From contig PBCC01000037.1 of the NCBI GenBank assembly GCA_002716825.1, forward strand, positions 1 to 64,000: a stretch of 64,000 nucleotides of DNA. Direction: 5' to 3'. The first letter of the stretch is position 1. Each line of letters begins with the position of its first letter. This DNA is from Halobacteriovorax sp. (lineage in GTDB: Bacteria > Bdellovibrionota > Bacteriovoracia > Bacteriovoracales > Bacteriovoracaceae). The notes under the pieces were generated by a model. The model was not told the DNA's origin and searched no databases. It saw only the letters and a program-made list of their open reading frames with translations. The position numbers and the translations under genes are program-made. This document shows, in pieces, positions 1 to 7,067 of this stretch.

Positions 1-324
1 AGTGAATGGAATGATCGGCATATTATATAAGAGTGTGAAAAAACCACTTAGGGCAGAAATCTCAAGAATTTGCTGACCAATAAGATCGAAGAACGGGTCA
101 AACAAATAAGCAATCAATGCAAACAAGAAGGCGCTAGCAAAAGCCGCTCCCATTTGGATGCGAAAGAAAAATAAGAGGACAAAGATAAGTAGAGTTTGAA
201 GTGATAATGCTGGAGCAAAGCCAAGCACTAGGCCACAAGCAATACCGGCGGCCAATTGATTCTCACCAGTATCCGAGTTTAATAACTTAAGTAGAGCAAA
301 CAGCTGCTTTAGCATGACTGTCAT
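1..324 (-). CDS. TIGR03546/DUF2062-like membrane protein (C-terminus off the window)
   Basis: This reading frame is open from an ATG at 324 to the window edge, giving 108 N-terminal residues. GGAGG lies about 6 bases upstream of the start. The protein begins MTVMLKQLFALLKLLNSDTG and then has the G-L-x-L-G-F-A-P pattern and long hydrophobic segments (roughly residues 26-55 and 60-80, with another near 95) seen in the TIGR03546/DUF2062 group of small integral membrane proteins. No biochemical role is known to me for that group. It is the last visible gene of the minus-strand group starting at 2954, separated from the preceding gene by about 60 bases. The family call is by pattern memory; the missing C-terminus limits it. 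Confidence 0.6.
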   Translation of the reverse strand, partial: MTVMLKQLFALLKLLNSDTGENQLAAGIACGLVLGFAPALSLQTLLIFVLLFFFRIQMGAAFASAFLFALIAYLFDPFFDLIGQQILEISALSGFFTLLYNMPIIPFT

Positions 325-385
325 AAGAACCTCCCAAGATTGCGTGACACTATCTTAGGACTTTTGCGGATTAAGTAAAACCTAA

Positions 386-886
386 TTAGTAATTGCGACG
401 GATTTTTGAAAACACGCCAGAAAGCCAATCAAGAAAGATATGACATGCATCAGCAAGGGCCATTCCGATATACAGCCAGCTAAGGCTTTTATAGACAGTC
501 TTGTCGTAATCATACTCACGAACAAACTCGACAAGCCCAGACCAATAACCTTCCGCAGCAAAATCGATATACCCCATCTTTGACAGGACAAAGACTAAGA
601 GTCCTCCCAATAATACACTGTAGGTTATACGCGTGAGTGTTCCGGTTATAAGGCCGTGAGACAGGCCACGGTGTTTAAACAGTATCGAATAGGGGTAGAG
701 AAAAAACTGTAAAATACCCGTGCGTTTTTTAGGCATTAAATCTGTGTCGGGTGAAAAAACCAGCGTTGAAAATAGCCAACCAAAAATAAAAGGCAACCAA
801 ACAATGAGTGAGTGCTGATAGCCGATCAAGCCGCCTGTTAAGACCGCGCCGATAAATAAATTAAACCCGTCGTGGGTCTTTCCCAT
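386..886 (-). CDS. DUF2227-type putative metal-binding membrane protein
   Basis: About 166 residues with several hydrophobic segments. Visible motifs are H-D-G-F-N near the N-terminus, SPDTDLMPKKRTG, and KHRGLSH followed by a late D-x-x-H-x-x-x-D, an arrangement of His and Asp residues typical of the DUF2227 putative metal-binding family (weakly related in style to YdjM/LexA-regulated membrane hydrolases). The ATG at 886 is preferred; a GTG at 892 would overlap the stop of the upstream gene by one base (TAGTG), which suggests translational coupling either way. No strong Shine-Dalgarno sequence is visible. Function is unknown; a metal-dependent membrane hydrolase is the best guess. Confidence 0.6.
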   Translation of the reverse strand: MGKTHDGFNLFIGAVLTGGLIGYQHSLIVWLPFIFGWLFSTLVFSPDTDLMPKKRTGILQFFLYPYSILFKHRGLSHGLITGTLTRITYSVLLGGLLVFVLSKMGYIDFAAEGYWSGLVEFVREYDYDKTVYKSLSWLYIGMALADACHIFLDWLSGVFSKIRRNY

Positions 887-891
887 CGCCA

Positions 892-2172
892 CTAGAAAAA
901 CCGGGAAAGACTAAGGCTGATGTGGTGATCTTGATCTAAAACTTCTAGCCCCACTGGTGTCGCTGCTTGTTTTGGAGCATCATAAACTCTAAGTGTCGCT
1001 CCCACCTTCCACACGTCTGAGAGCCTACGTGAGAATTGAAAGTTATAAAGTTTTTCATGGGTGCGCTTTAAATCAAAGATGGCCGAAAGAAGAAACTCTG
1101 TGCCCATAATATCGTTTCGCACATGACGAATACCAATAAATACATCATTTTGAAAGGCAGTCAAAGCTTCTGCTTCAGCCTCTTCAGTGCCTAGAATTTT
1201 GACGGCTTCTAAAAACACAGTTGAGTCTGAACCATCCGCATGCGAAGTGGCATATTCAAGCCCAAGGGCCACTTCAGAGTGATCAACTGGCTTTTGTAGT
1301 CCGGAGGCAGTTAGTACGCTTAAGTCTTTTTCAAAGCTGCGTTTGGCACCTTCGAGTTTAAAGAGCCAGGCATCGAATACAGGCATTTGCATACTGGCGC
1401 CAAATTGTGCCACCTGGAAATAATGTGGCACATTCATAGAGCTTGTCCCTTGATTAGGGATTGCATTCATTCCAACAATTGAATAATCGCTTGTACCGAT
1501 GATTGGGTTTAAGCGATCAAAGTGTTGCAAATAATGAATTGAAACATCAGCGCCCATAATCAGTTGAGTCAGTCGGGCTGCGTACTGGGGGTGCCATCTA
1601 TCACTTGTGGCCTCTAGTCCATCGACCCAAAGTGGCTCAGCGATCTGAGTACCAAGCCCAAGCCTTGAAGCCGCCCCAGGAAAATGCGGAGCTTCTGTTC
1701 TAGGAAAAACAAAGAGCGTGAGTGCTCCCTCATAATAAGGGATTTCGAGTTCAACCCCTAGCTCCCCTCTTTTTTCAGGTTTTTCCAAAGGTGCATCATA
1801 GTTGCGACTATTAACTGAGTCATTAGGACGAAAAGCTTCAAGCCCAGTCCAATTATAAATTTTATAGCCTGCCGACACTCGCCAAAGTTTTTCTTGGTCT
1901 AAGAAATAGCTCGCGTAGGCATCTTCCACCCAAATAAGGTCTCGCGATGGCTCTTTCGAGTCGACGCGGGCAAAGCCTCTAAGAACGTGAGAGTAAAAAT
2001 CATCTTCGAATCTTGATTCGAGTCTAGAGAATACGGCCACTCCAGTATCTTCTGTGGTCTTTGAGTCATCATCTTTAAATTGACGATACTCAAGGGCCAC
2101 TTCACCCATTGAAGAATATTCGGCATAACTCTCTAGAGAAACAAATGCTAATACAAAGAAGAATACTTTCAT
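892..2172 (-). CDS. Secreted outer-membrane beta-barrel-like protein
   Basis: A 426-residue protein with a signal peptide (MKVFFFVLAFVSLESYA) followed by alternating polar and aromatic stretches and a final aromatic residue (SLSLSRFF), which fits an outer-membrane barrel. The stop of the LolA-like gene upstream lies only 5 bases before this ATG, with AGGTGA as ribosome site, so the two are co-translated. In many bacteria, genes of this type and the LolA-like partner accompany an MMPL/RND-type transporter that moves hydrophobic cargo; no such transporter is in this stretch. The exact family (alginate-export-like, or an unnamed barrel) is not clear from sequence alone. Confidence 0.6.
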   Translation of the reverse strand: MKVFFFVLAFVSLESYAEYSSMGEVALEYRQFKDDDSKTTEDTGVAVFSRLESRFEDDFYSHVLRGFARVDSKEPSRDLIWVEDAYASYFLDQEKLWRVSAGYKIYNWTGLEAFRPNDSVNSRNYDAPLEKPEKRGELGVELEIPYYEGALTLFVFPRTEAPHFPGAASRLGLGTQIAEPLWVDGLEATSDRWHPQYAARLTQLIMGADVSIHYLQHFDRLNPIIGTSDYSIVGMNAIPNQGTSSMNVPHYFQVAQFGASMQMPVFDAWLFKLEGAKRSFEKDLSVLTASGLQKPVDHSEVALGLEYATSHADGSDSTVFLEAVKILGTEEAEAEALTAFQNDVFIGIRHVRNDIMGTEFLLSAIFDLKRTHEKLYNFQFSRRLSDVWKVGATLRVYDAPKQAATPVGLEVLDQDHHISLSLSRFF

Positions 2173-2177
2173 GTCAC

Positions 2178-2954
2178 CTACTTAAGTCGTGATTGTGAAA
2201 AGTCAGACTCTGGAAACTTCTTACCCAAGACTCGATTATCCCAAGTAAAGATGGACTCTTTTTTAGTCTGGGCATTTTTCATATGAATTTTATTAGCGCG
2301 ATAAAGTTTCTTGGAGCCAATGGTATATTGCTTATAAGCTGAAAATTCCGCCGTCTTTAAAAGTTCACCGCGCTGATTGTAGTACTCGATTTTCATGGGA
2401 TTAAAGATCTGCTTATCCATATACATAATTTGCTTACTATAACCAGATGGCTCTTTTGAAACTCTCTCCAGCACCCATACGTCGCGCTTATCAACTTTCT
2501 CATCGCGCAGCCATTTATAGTTAAACTTCTCAATTTCTTGAGAGCCAAGATCTTCAAAGGCAAACTCGCTTCCCATAAATGATGAAGACTTTGAGCTCGA
2601 GTTAATACGCTTCACACGACGAAAGGCCGGGATGTATAACCATTGATCGTCTTCTTTATTCTTATACGACCAAGTCAGCATCTTAGTGCCCTTGACGTCC
2701 TTCGGGTTTTGAAACTCCATCAAAGAACGATCACCATCCTTGCCACCTTCATGTACCTTGCCATCCATTTCGCGAACAACTTGTTGCCCACTCGCGGTGA
2801 TCAAAACCATTTTCATTTTTGATTCTTCGCCAGCAAAGCCATTATTTTTATCACGTACTTGCTTGGCGATCTCTAGTCCCTTTTGTTCGGGAGTGGCCGA
2901 CATGACAGGGGCAAACAAAAGACTGATCAAACAGGAAAATGCCAAAAAACGCAT
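2178..2954 (-). CDS. Outer membrane lipoprotein-sorting protein (LolA-like)
   Basis: From the ATG at 2954 (GGAGC 7 bases upstream) this encodes a 258-residue secreted protein with signal peptide MRFLAFSCLISLLFAPVMSA. The open frame extends to 3056 but that would put 34 unlikely residues before the signal peptide. The mature part has the pattern of the LolA-like outer membrane lipoprotein-sorting family: DGDRSLMEFQNPKDVKGTK, a tryptophan-rich DDQWLYIPAFRRVKRI, then a gap-filled MGSEFAFEDL. Members are periplasmic beta-sheet carriers of lipid or lipoprotein. It leads a minus-strand operon with the barrel protein (5-base gap), and probably works with it in envelope lipid or lipoprotein traffic; the substrate cannot be told. 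Confidence 0.75.
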   Translation of the reverse strand: MRFLAFSCLISLLFAPVMSATPEQKGLEIAKQVRDKNNGFAGEESKMKMVLITASGQQVVREMDGKVHEGGKDGDRSLMEFQNPKDVKGTKMLTWSYKNKEDDQWLYIPAFRRVKRINSSSKSSSFMGSEFAFEDLGSQEIEKFNYKWLRDEKVDKRDVWVLERVSKEPSGYSKQIMYMDKQIFNPMKIEYYNQRGELLKTAEFSAYKQYTIGSKKLYRANKIHMKNAQTKKESIFTWDNRVLGKKFPESDFSQSRLK

Positions 2955-3082
2955 GAAACAGCTCCAAAAAAAGATTGTCCTAATGATATCTTGACCAAGT
3001 AAGCCTGACCAGTTTGTTGACTTAGATTTCAAGCAGTTGATAGGATCACTTAGCAATTACTGCTCTGTGCAAAAGGAAAAAC

Positions 3083-4450
3083 ATGAGCGTTTACGTCAAC
3101 AGAATACTAAATCTTAAAAAAATCAAGGCTATCGGTTTCGATATGGACTACACCTTAGTGCGCTACAACACTGAGGAATTCGAGCGTCTAACTCACCAAA
3201 AAAGTCTGGCAAAGCTGATTGAGCTTAAAAATTATCCCAAAGAAATTGGCTTACTTTCTTTTGAGTTTAATCGAGTCATCCAAGGTCTCGTCATCGACAA
3301 GAAAAAAGGTCACCTACTTAAGGTTTCTCGCTTTGGGAAAGTTAAGCATGCCGTCTTTGGTGAAGAGCCACTAGCCTATAAAGAACAAGACCGAATCTAT
3401 CGCAACCGCGTGATAGATCTTAACGATACAAATATTCAAAGTTTGGATACATCGTTCTCAATCTCAAATGGTGTTCTTTTTGGTCAATTAGTAGAACTCA
3501 AGAAGAAAGGCTTGGCCCTACCTGACTTTGAAACAATTGCCACTGACATTCGCGAAGCCATCGATCTGTGTCATGCCGATGGGACACTCAAAGATATTGT
3601 TCGCGATGATGTCAAAAGATTTATTGTTCAAGATGCCGATATCGTACGCGTACTCGAGCGCCTAAAAGATTATGATAAAAAGTTATTGGTCATTACAAAC
3701 TCTGACTGGAGCTATTGCAAGCTCTTGCTCGACTATGCCATCAATCCTTTCCTAAAAGAGCACAAGGATTGGAGTGAGCTGTTTGATATCACCATCACGC
3801 TGGCTTCAAAGCCACGTTTTTTCACTGGGCGCCAAGCCTTTTTGGCCATCGATCCGGCCACCGGACTCATGTCTAACACCTTTGGTAAAATTGAAAATGG
3901 CATCTATCAGGGTGGTTGGGCCGGAAAGCTTCAAGACGACCTAGGCTTTGACGGCGATGAAATCTTGTACCTTGGTGATCATATCTACGGCGATGTAGTT
4001 TCAATTAAGAAGACATTTAACTGGAGAACCGCGCTCGTACTAGAGCCTCTTGAAGAAGAAGTGGCCGCGGTTAAGGCGTCATTACCAGTTCAATCAAGAA
4101 TCGATGAGCTGATGATCAAAAAAGAAGCGCTCGAGACAAAACTTAATAATATGGATCTCAAACGCAAAGAAGAAAAACAAGAAGTTGATCGTAAGGATAT
4201 TAATAAGCTCTTTGCCGAGATTGAAAAAATCAACGAAGAGATTTCTAGCCTTCTTGAAGATTATCGAAAGTTCTTTAATCCCAATTGGGGCGAGCTTATG
4301 CGCGCCGGCCAAGAAGAAAGTCGAATGGCCGATCAAGTTGAAAAGTATGCCTGTATTTATATGGCCAAGGTCTCAGATCTTTTGGCCCATTCGCCAAAAA
4401 CCTACTTTAGACCGGCCAAACGCGTGCTTCCCCACGAATTAGTCGAGTAG
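3083..4450 (+). CDS. HAD-IG family 5'-nucleotidase
   Basis: A 455-residue cytosolic protein of the HAD superfamily. The nucleophile motif GFDMDYTL is at residues 18-25 (Asp20 and Asp22), the TNSDWSY segment supplies motif II, and GDEILYLGDHIYGD supplies the acidic motif IV. The layout matches the purine 5'-nucleotidase-like family (cytosolic NT5C2 relatives), which remove the phosphate from nucleoside monophosphates such as IMP or GMP. A charged, helical insert lies at about residues 350-395. It stands alone on the plus strand and its last 12 bases overlap the convergent deacetylase-family gene. Substrate specificity is inferred only from family. Confidence 0.85.
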   Translation: MSVYVNRILNLKKIKAIGFDMDYTLVRYNTEEFERLTHQKSLAKLIELKNYPKEIGLLSFEFNRVIQGLVIDKKKGHLLKVSRFGKVKHAVFGEEPLAYKEQDRIYRNRVIDLNDTNIQSLDTSFSISNGVLFGQLVELKKKGLALPDFETIATDIREAIDLCHADGTLKDIVRDDVKRFIVQDADIVRVLERLKDYDKKLLVITNSDWSYCKLLLDYAINPFLKEHKDWSELFDITITLASKPRFFTGRQAFLAIDPATGLMSNTFGKIENGIYQGGWAGKLQDDLGFDGDEILYLGDHIYGDVVSIKKTFNWRTALVLEPLEEEVAAVKASLPVQSRIDELMIKKEALETKLNNMDLKRKEEKQEVDRKDINKLFAEIEKINEEISSLLEDYRKFFNPNWGELMRAGQEESRMADQVEKYACIYMAKVSDLLAHSPKTYFRPAKRVLPHELVE

Positions 4451-5392
4451 CTCACTTAAGAAATTAACATAAGGGATATGGGCGTGTTGTCCATATCCTC
4501 CCCCCATCACATAAGCACGTGGAATATTCAAAGAGCTCAAACTCTTCTCAATCAGTTGATCGCGCTTGAGCATTTGCTTGTCACTAAGCTTTATCCCACT
4601 AGCACTTGGAAGTTCATCGTTCTCCCAAGCGTCGGCGCCAAGAACAATGATGCCTAAGTCAAAGGGCTGCTTAAGCGTTTGCTTTAGTCCCGACTCAAGA
4701 AGTTCTAAGTACTGACTCTCTTGATTTGGCAAAATCTCAATATCCAGATCACTTGGTAGCTCCCAAGGACCGCTTCCCAGACTACCATCTAGAGGCCATC
4801 CGTTTTTCATGTGGATACTCAAAGTAAAAATCGAGTCATCACGTTGAAGAATCTGGGCCGTGCCATCGCCCTTATGTGCATCGACATCAATAATTAAAAC
4901 GCGCGAGACTCCAAGCTCTCTTTGGGCCTTACGCGCTCCAATCACAATATCATTGAGCAGACAAAAACCGCGTCCAGCGAAACTCATCGCGTGATGCATC
5001 CCTCCTCCTAAAAAGAAGGAAGAACCTTGATCGAGTGCTTTTTGAATTGAGGCGTAGGTGCCACGACACTGAGTTATTACATCGGCCGGCATTTCATCTA
5101 TATTTTTAACAGCAGAAAGAAGCTGTTCATATTCGTAACAACATTTAATTTCATGGGCCACGAGACTGGGATCGAATAAGCGCGCGATAAAATCGAGGTC
5201 GTGGGCAAGCCTCAGATCATCAAAACTGATGTCAGGTAAGTTTTCTGGATTTGTTTCCTTAAGCGCTGGAAACTGTTTTTTTAAAGCATGGAAAATCTTA
5301 TTCGAGCGATCATGTTTAAGCGGCACAGGAATGCCGTACTCGGCAAAACGAGGGGCCAATAACTGGTGATAAATGAGTGCGTCCGCTTTAAT
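4439..5392 (-). CDS. Histone deacetylase family protein with apparent ATT start
   Basis: The protein has the zinc-deacetylase landmarks GGGMHHAMS (catalytic His pair), DVDAHKGDGT (metal Asp and His), GADAWENDEL (third metal Asp) and the late GGGYGQHA (catalytic Tyr). This is the class I/II deacetylase fold used by AcuC, acetylpolyamine amidohydrolases and related bacterial enzymes. The first conventional start in frame is a TTG at 5359 with no ribosome site, and it would cut off the family-typical ALIYHQ segment. Coding continues upstream to an ATT at 5392, which has AGGGAG exactly 6 bases before it, so I chose ATT. Substrate is unknown; deacylation of lysine or a polyamine is possible. Confidence 0.8.
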   Translation of the reverse strand: MKADALIYHQLLAPRFAEYGIPVPLKHDRSNKIFHALKKQFPALKETNPENLPDISFDDLRLAHDLDFIARLFDPSLVAHEIKCCYEYEQLLSAVKNIDEMPADVITQCRGTYASIQKALDQGSSFFLGGGMHHAMSFAGRGFCLLNDIVIGARKAQRELGVSRVLIIDVDAHKGDGTAQILQRDDSIFTLSIHMKNGWPLDGSLGSGPWELPSDLDIEILPNQESQYLELLESGLKQTLKQPFDLGIIVLGADAWENDELPSASGIKLSDKQMLKRDQLIEKSLSSLNIPRAYVMGGGYGQHAHIPYVNFLSELLD

Positions 5393-5398
5393 GAGATT

Positions 5399-5404
5399 CT
5401 CCCT
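5399..5404 (-). promoter_or_regulatory. Ribosome binding site for an ATT start
   Basis: Read on the minus strand the bases are AGGGAG, followed by AATCTC and then ATT AAA GCG. It is the only good Shine-Dalgarno sequence near the 5' end of the deacetylase-family gene and decides the start. Confidence 0.55.
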
Positions 5405-5420
5405 AGTTAGCAGTCTAACT

Positions 5421-5439
5421 CTTGGTAATCTTTACCAAG
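5421..5439. promoter_or_regulatory. Perfect inverted repeat between divergent genes (possible operator)
   Basis: CTTGGTAA, three bases, TTACCAAG: 8-base arms with no mismatch. It sits in the 86-base gap between the deacetylase-family gene (minus) and the saccharopine dehydrogenase gene (plus), 29 bases from the former's RBS-proximal start and 40 from the latter's ATG. There is no T-run after it, so it is more likely a binding site for a dimeric regulator than a terminator. The regulator is unknown. Confidence 0.5.
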
Positions 5440-5478
5440 TCTATTTACCCTTCGCCAAGTCGCTGCTAAGCATAATCT

Positions 5479-6597
5479 ATGCTTTCAAGAACTCTCTGGC
5501 TACGCCACGAAACAAAACCATTCGAGGAACGTGTTGCTTTGACCCCAAGTGCGGCCAAGCAGCTCCAAATGCGTGGCCATGATGTACGCATTGAGCGATC
5601 AAGCACGCGTATATTTACCGATGCTGAATATGAAAAACTCGGGCTTCCCTTGGTCGATACAAATTCATGGAGAAGCGCTCCTGAGGATGCCATCATTCTT
5701 GGCCTAAAAGAGCTTGAGGAAGAAAGTTCTCCACTCATTCATCGCCATATTTTTTTCGCCCATTGCTATAAAGGGCAAACAGGTGCCGATGAACTTCTCA
5801 CTCGCTTTGCCTTAGGTGATGGCAAGCTTTATGACCTGGAGTTTTTAGTTGATCGTGCCGGTCGTAGGATTGCTGCCTTCGGTGTTTGGGCCGGATTTGT
5901 CGGTGCAGCTCTTGCCATCGACTTTTGGATCGATCGACAACTGGGGCTCAACCCAAATGATAAAGCTCCGCTTAAGCCATGGACTTCATCACAAGACTTA
6001 GTTCTTTATTTAAAAGAGCGATTAGCATCACTCGGCCGTGCTCCAAGCACGCTTATCATCGGTGCTCGTGGACGCTGCGGGCGAGGTGCAAAAAAACTTC
6101 TAGATGCACTCGCTATCAACACAGTCGCTTGGAATTCGAAAGAGACAAAAGGCCGTGGACCGATTAAAGAAATTCTAGATTTTGATGTCTTCATTAACTG
6201 TGCCTTGATGATGTCAAAGACTAAGCCTTTCTTAACTCCCGACCTGCTTAAGCAGCCACGCAAACTTCAAGTTATTTCTGATGTGGGATGTGATCCAACA
6301 GGACCCTGCAATCCGATTCCGATTTACTCCGATACGACGAGCATGGATCATCCTGCCAAGCAATTAAGCTTTACTGAGCAAGACTTGTGGATCACAGCAA
6401 TTGACCATTTACCTTCACTTTTACCACGTGAATCAAGTGACGATTTTTGCTCGCAGCTTCTGCCTCACCTTGAAGTCTTTCTCAGTGGCAGAATTGAAGA
6501 CACACCATGGGAGCGCTCTCTTTCGCTATTTTATCGTCATCTAGGCCGCATCGGCGTAGAGCCAACATTGCAACCTGAAGCCAATCTTTCTCTCTAG
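5479..6597 (+). CDS. Saccharopine dehydrogenase (NAD+, L-lysine-forming), fungal Lys1 type
   Basis: A 372-residue protein of the alanine dehydrogenase/PNT superfamily that matches the fungal Lys1 pattern over its full length: LRHETKPFEERVALTP at the N-terminus (Lys1 has LRAETKPLEARAALTP), FAHCYKGQ, LYDLEFL, GARGRCGRGA (nucleotide-binding loop; Lys1 GALGRCGSGA) and IDHLPSLLPRESS (Lys1 IDHLPSLLPREAS). The Lys1 reaction interconverts saccharopine with lysine plus 2-oxoglutarate using NAD. Length (372 against 373 in yeast) is normal. The ATG at 5479 has only a weak ribosome site. It is divergent from the deacetylase-family gene; no other aminoadipate-pathway gene is in view, so biosynthetic versus degradative use is open. 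Confidence 0.88.
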   Translation: MLSRTLWLRHETKPFEERVALTPSAAKQLQMRGHDVRIERSSTRIFTDAEYEKLGLPLVDTNSWRSAPEDAIILGLKELEEESSPLIHRHIFFAHCYKGQTGADELLTRFALGDGKLYDLEFLVDRAGRRIAAFGVWAGFVGAALAIDFWIDRQLGLNPNDKAPLKPWTSSQDLVLYLKERLASLGRAPSTLIIGARGRCGRGAKKLLDALAINTVAWNSKETKGRGPIKEILDFDVFINCALMMSKTKPFLTPDLLKQPRKLQVISDVGCDPTGPCNPIPIYSDTTSMDHPAKQLSFTEQDLWITAIDHLPSLLPRESSDDFCSQLLPHLEVFLSGRIEDTPWERSLSLFYRHLGRIGVEPTLQPEANLSL

Positions 6598-6665
6598 AGT
6601 TTCTCTTGCTAATTAGACCTGTTTAAATGAAAATTTAAGCCTGTTCTTAATTTATAGGGGAAAAT

Positions 6666-7067
6666 ATGAAGAAAATTATTTTTTGTGCCTCATTGCTTTT
6701 TGGTTTTAATACATTTGCTGCTGATTCAAGCAGTGGTTGTGGCCTAGGCTGGCAGGTCACTCAAAGAACTTCACTGTCTGCAAGTTCAACAAGATCAACA
6801 ACACATGCAATTTTACCCAATACAATCAGCATGACTACAGGTATCTCTGGCTGTGCTCACCACTCAATTGTAAAAGTTGACAGTGAAGTTCAGTACTTTG
6901 CTGAAGCTAATCTTGAAAACCTTCAACTTGAAATCGCTCAAGGCAACGGTGAATACCTAGTTACCCTTTCAAACCTTATGGGTTGTGATGCTGGTTATAC
7001 TTCACGCTCTCAGTCGATGCCACTTCCAATGAGCGCACAAGACTTAGTTTCTAGAGGCTGTCTATAA
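6666..7067 (+). CDS. DUF3015 family secreted protein
   Basis: A 133-residue protein with a signal peptide (MKKIIFCASLLFGFNTFA, cleavage near residue 19). The mature part starts with GCGLGW and contains the TTHAILPNTISMTTGISGC segment typical of DUF3015, a family of small exported proteins of unknown role. Three further cysteines suggest disulfides. GGGG lies 6-7 bases before the ATG. The next gene, a DUF4105-type protein now broken, starts at or overlaps its stop; DUF3015 and DUF4105 genes side by side are in my experience a recurring pair in Bdellovibrionota, but I could not verify this here. Confidence 0.8.
   Translation: MKKIIFCASLLFGFNTFAADSSSGCGLGWQVTQRTSLSASSTRSTTHAILPNTISMTTGISGCAHHSIVKVDSEVQYFAEANLENLQLEIAQGNGEYLVTLSNLMGCDAGYTSRSQSMPLPMSAQDLVSRGCL

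Noticed and set aside
5466-5738. Minus-strand frame at the start of the saccharopine dehydrogenase gene.
   Set aside because: Shadow of the real gene; low-complexity serine-rich, no ribosome site.
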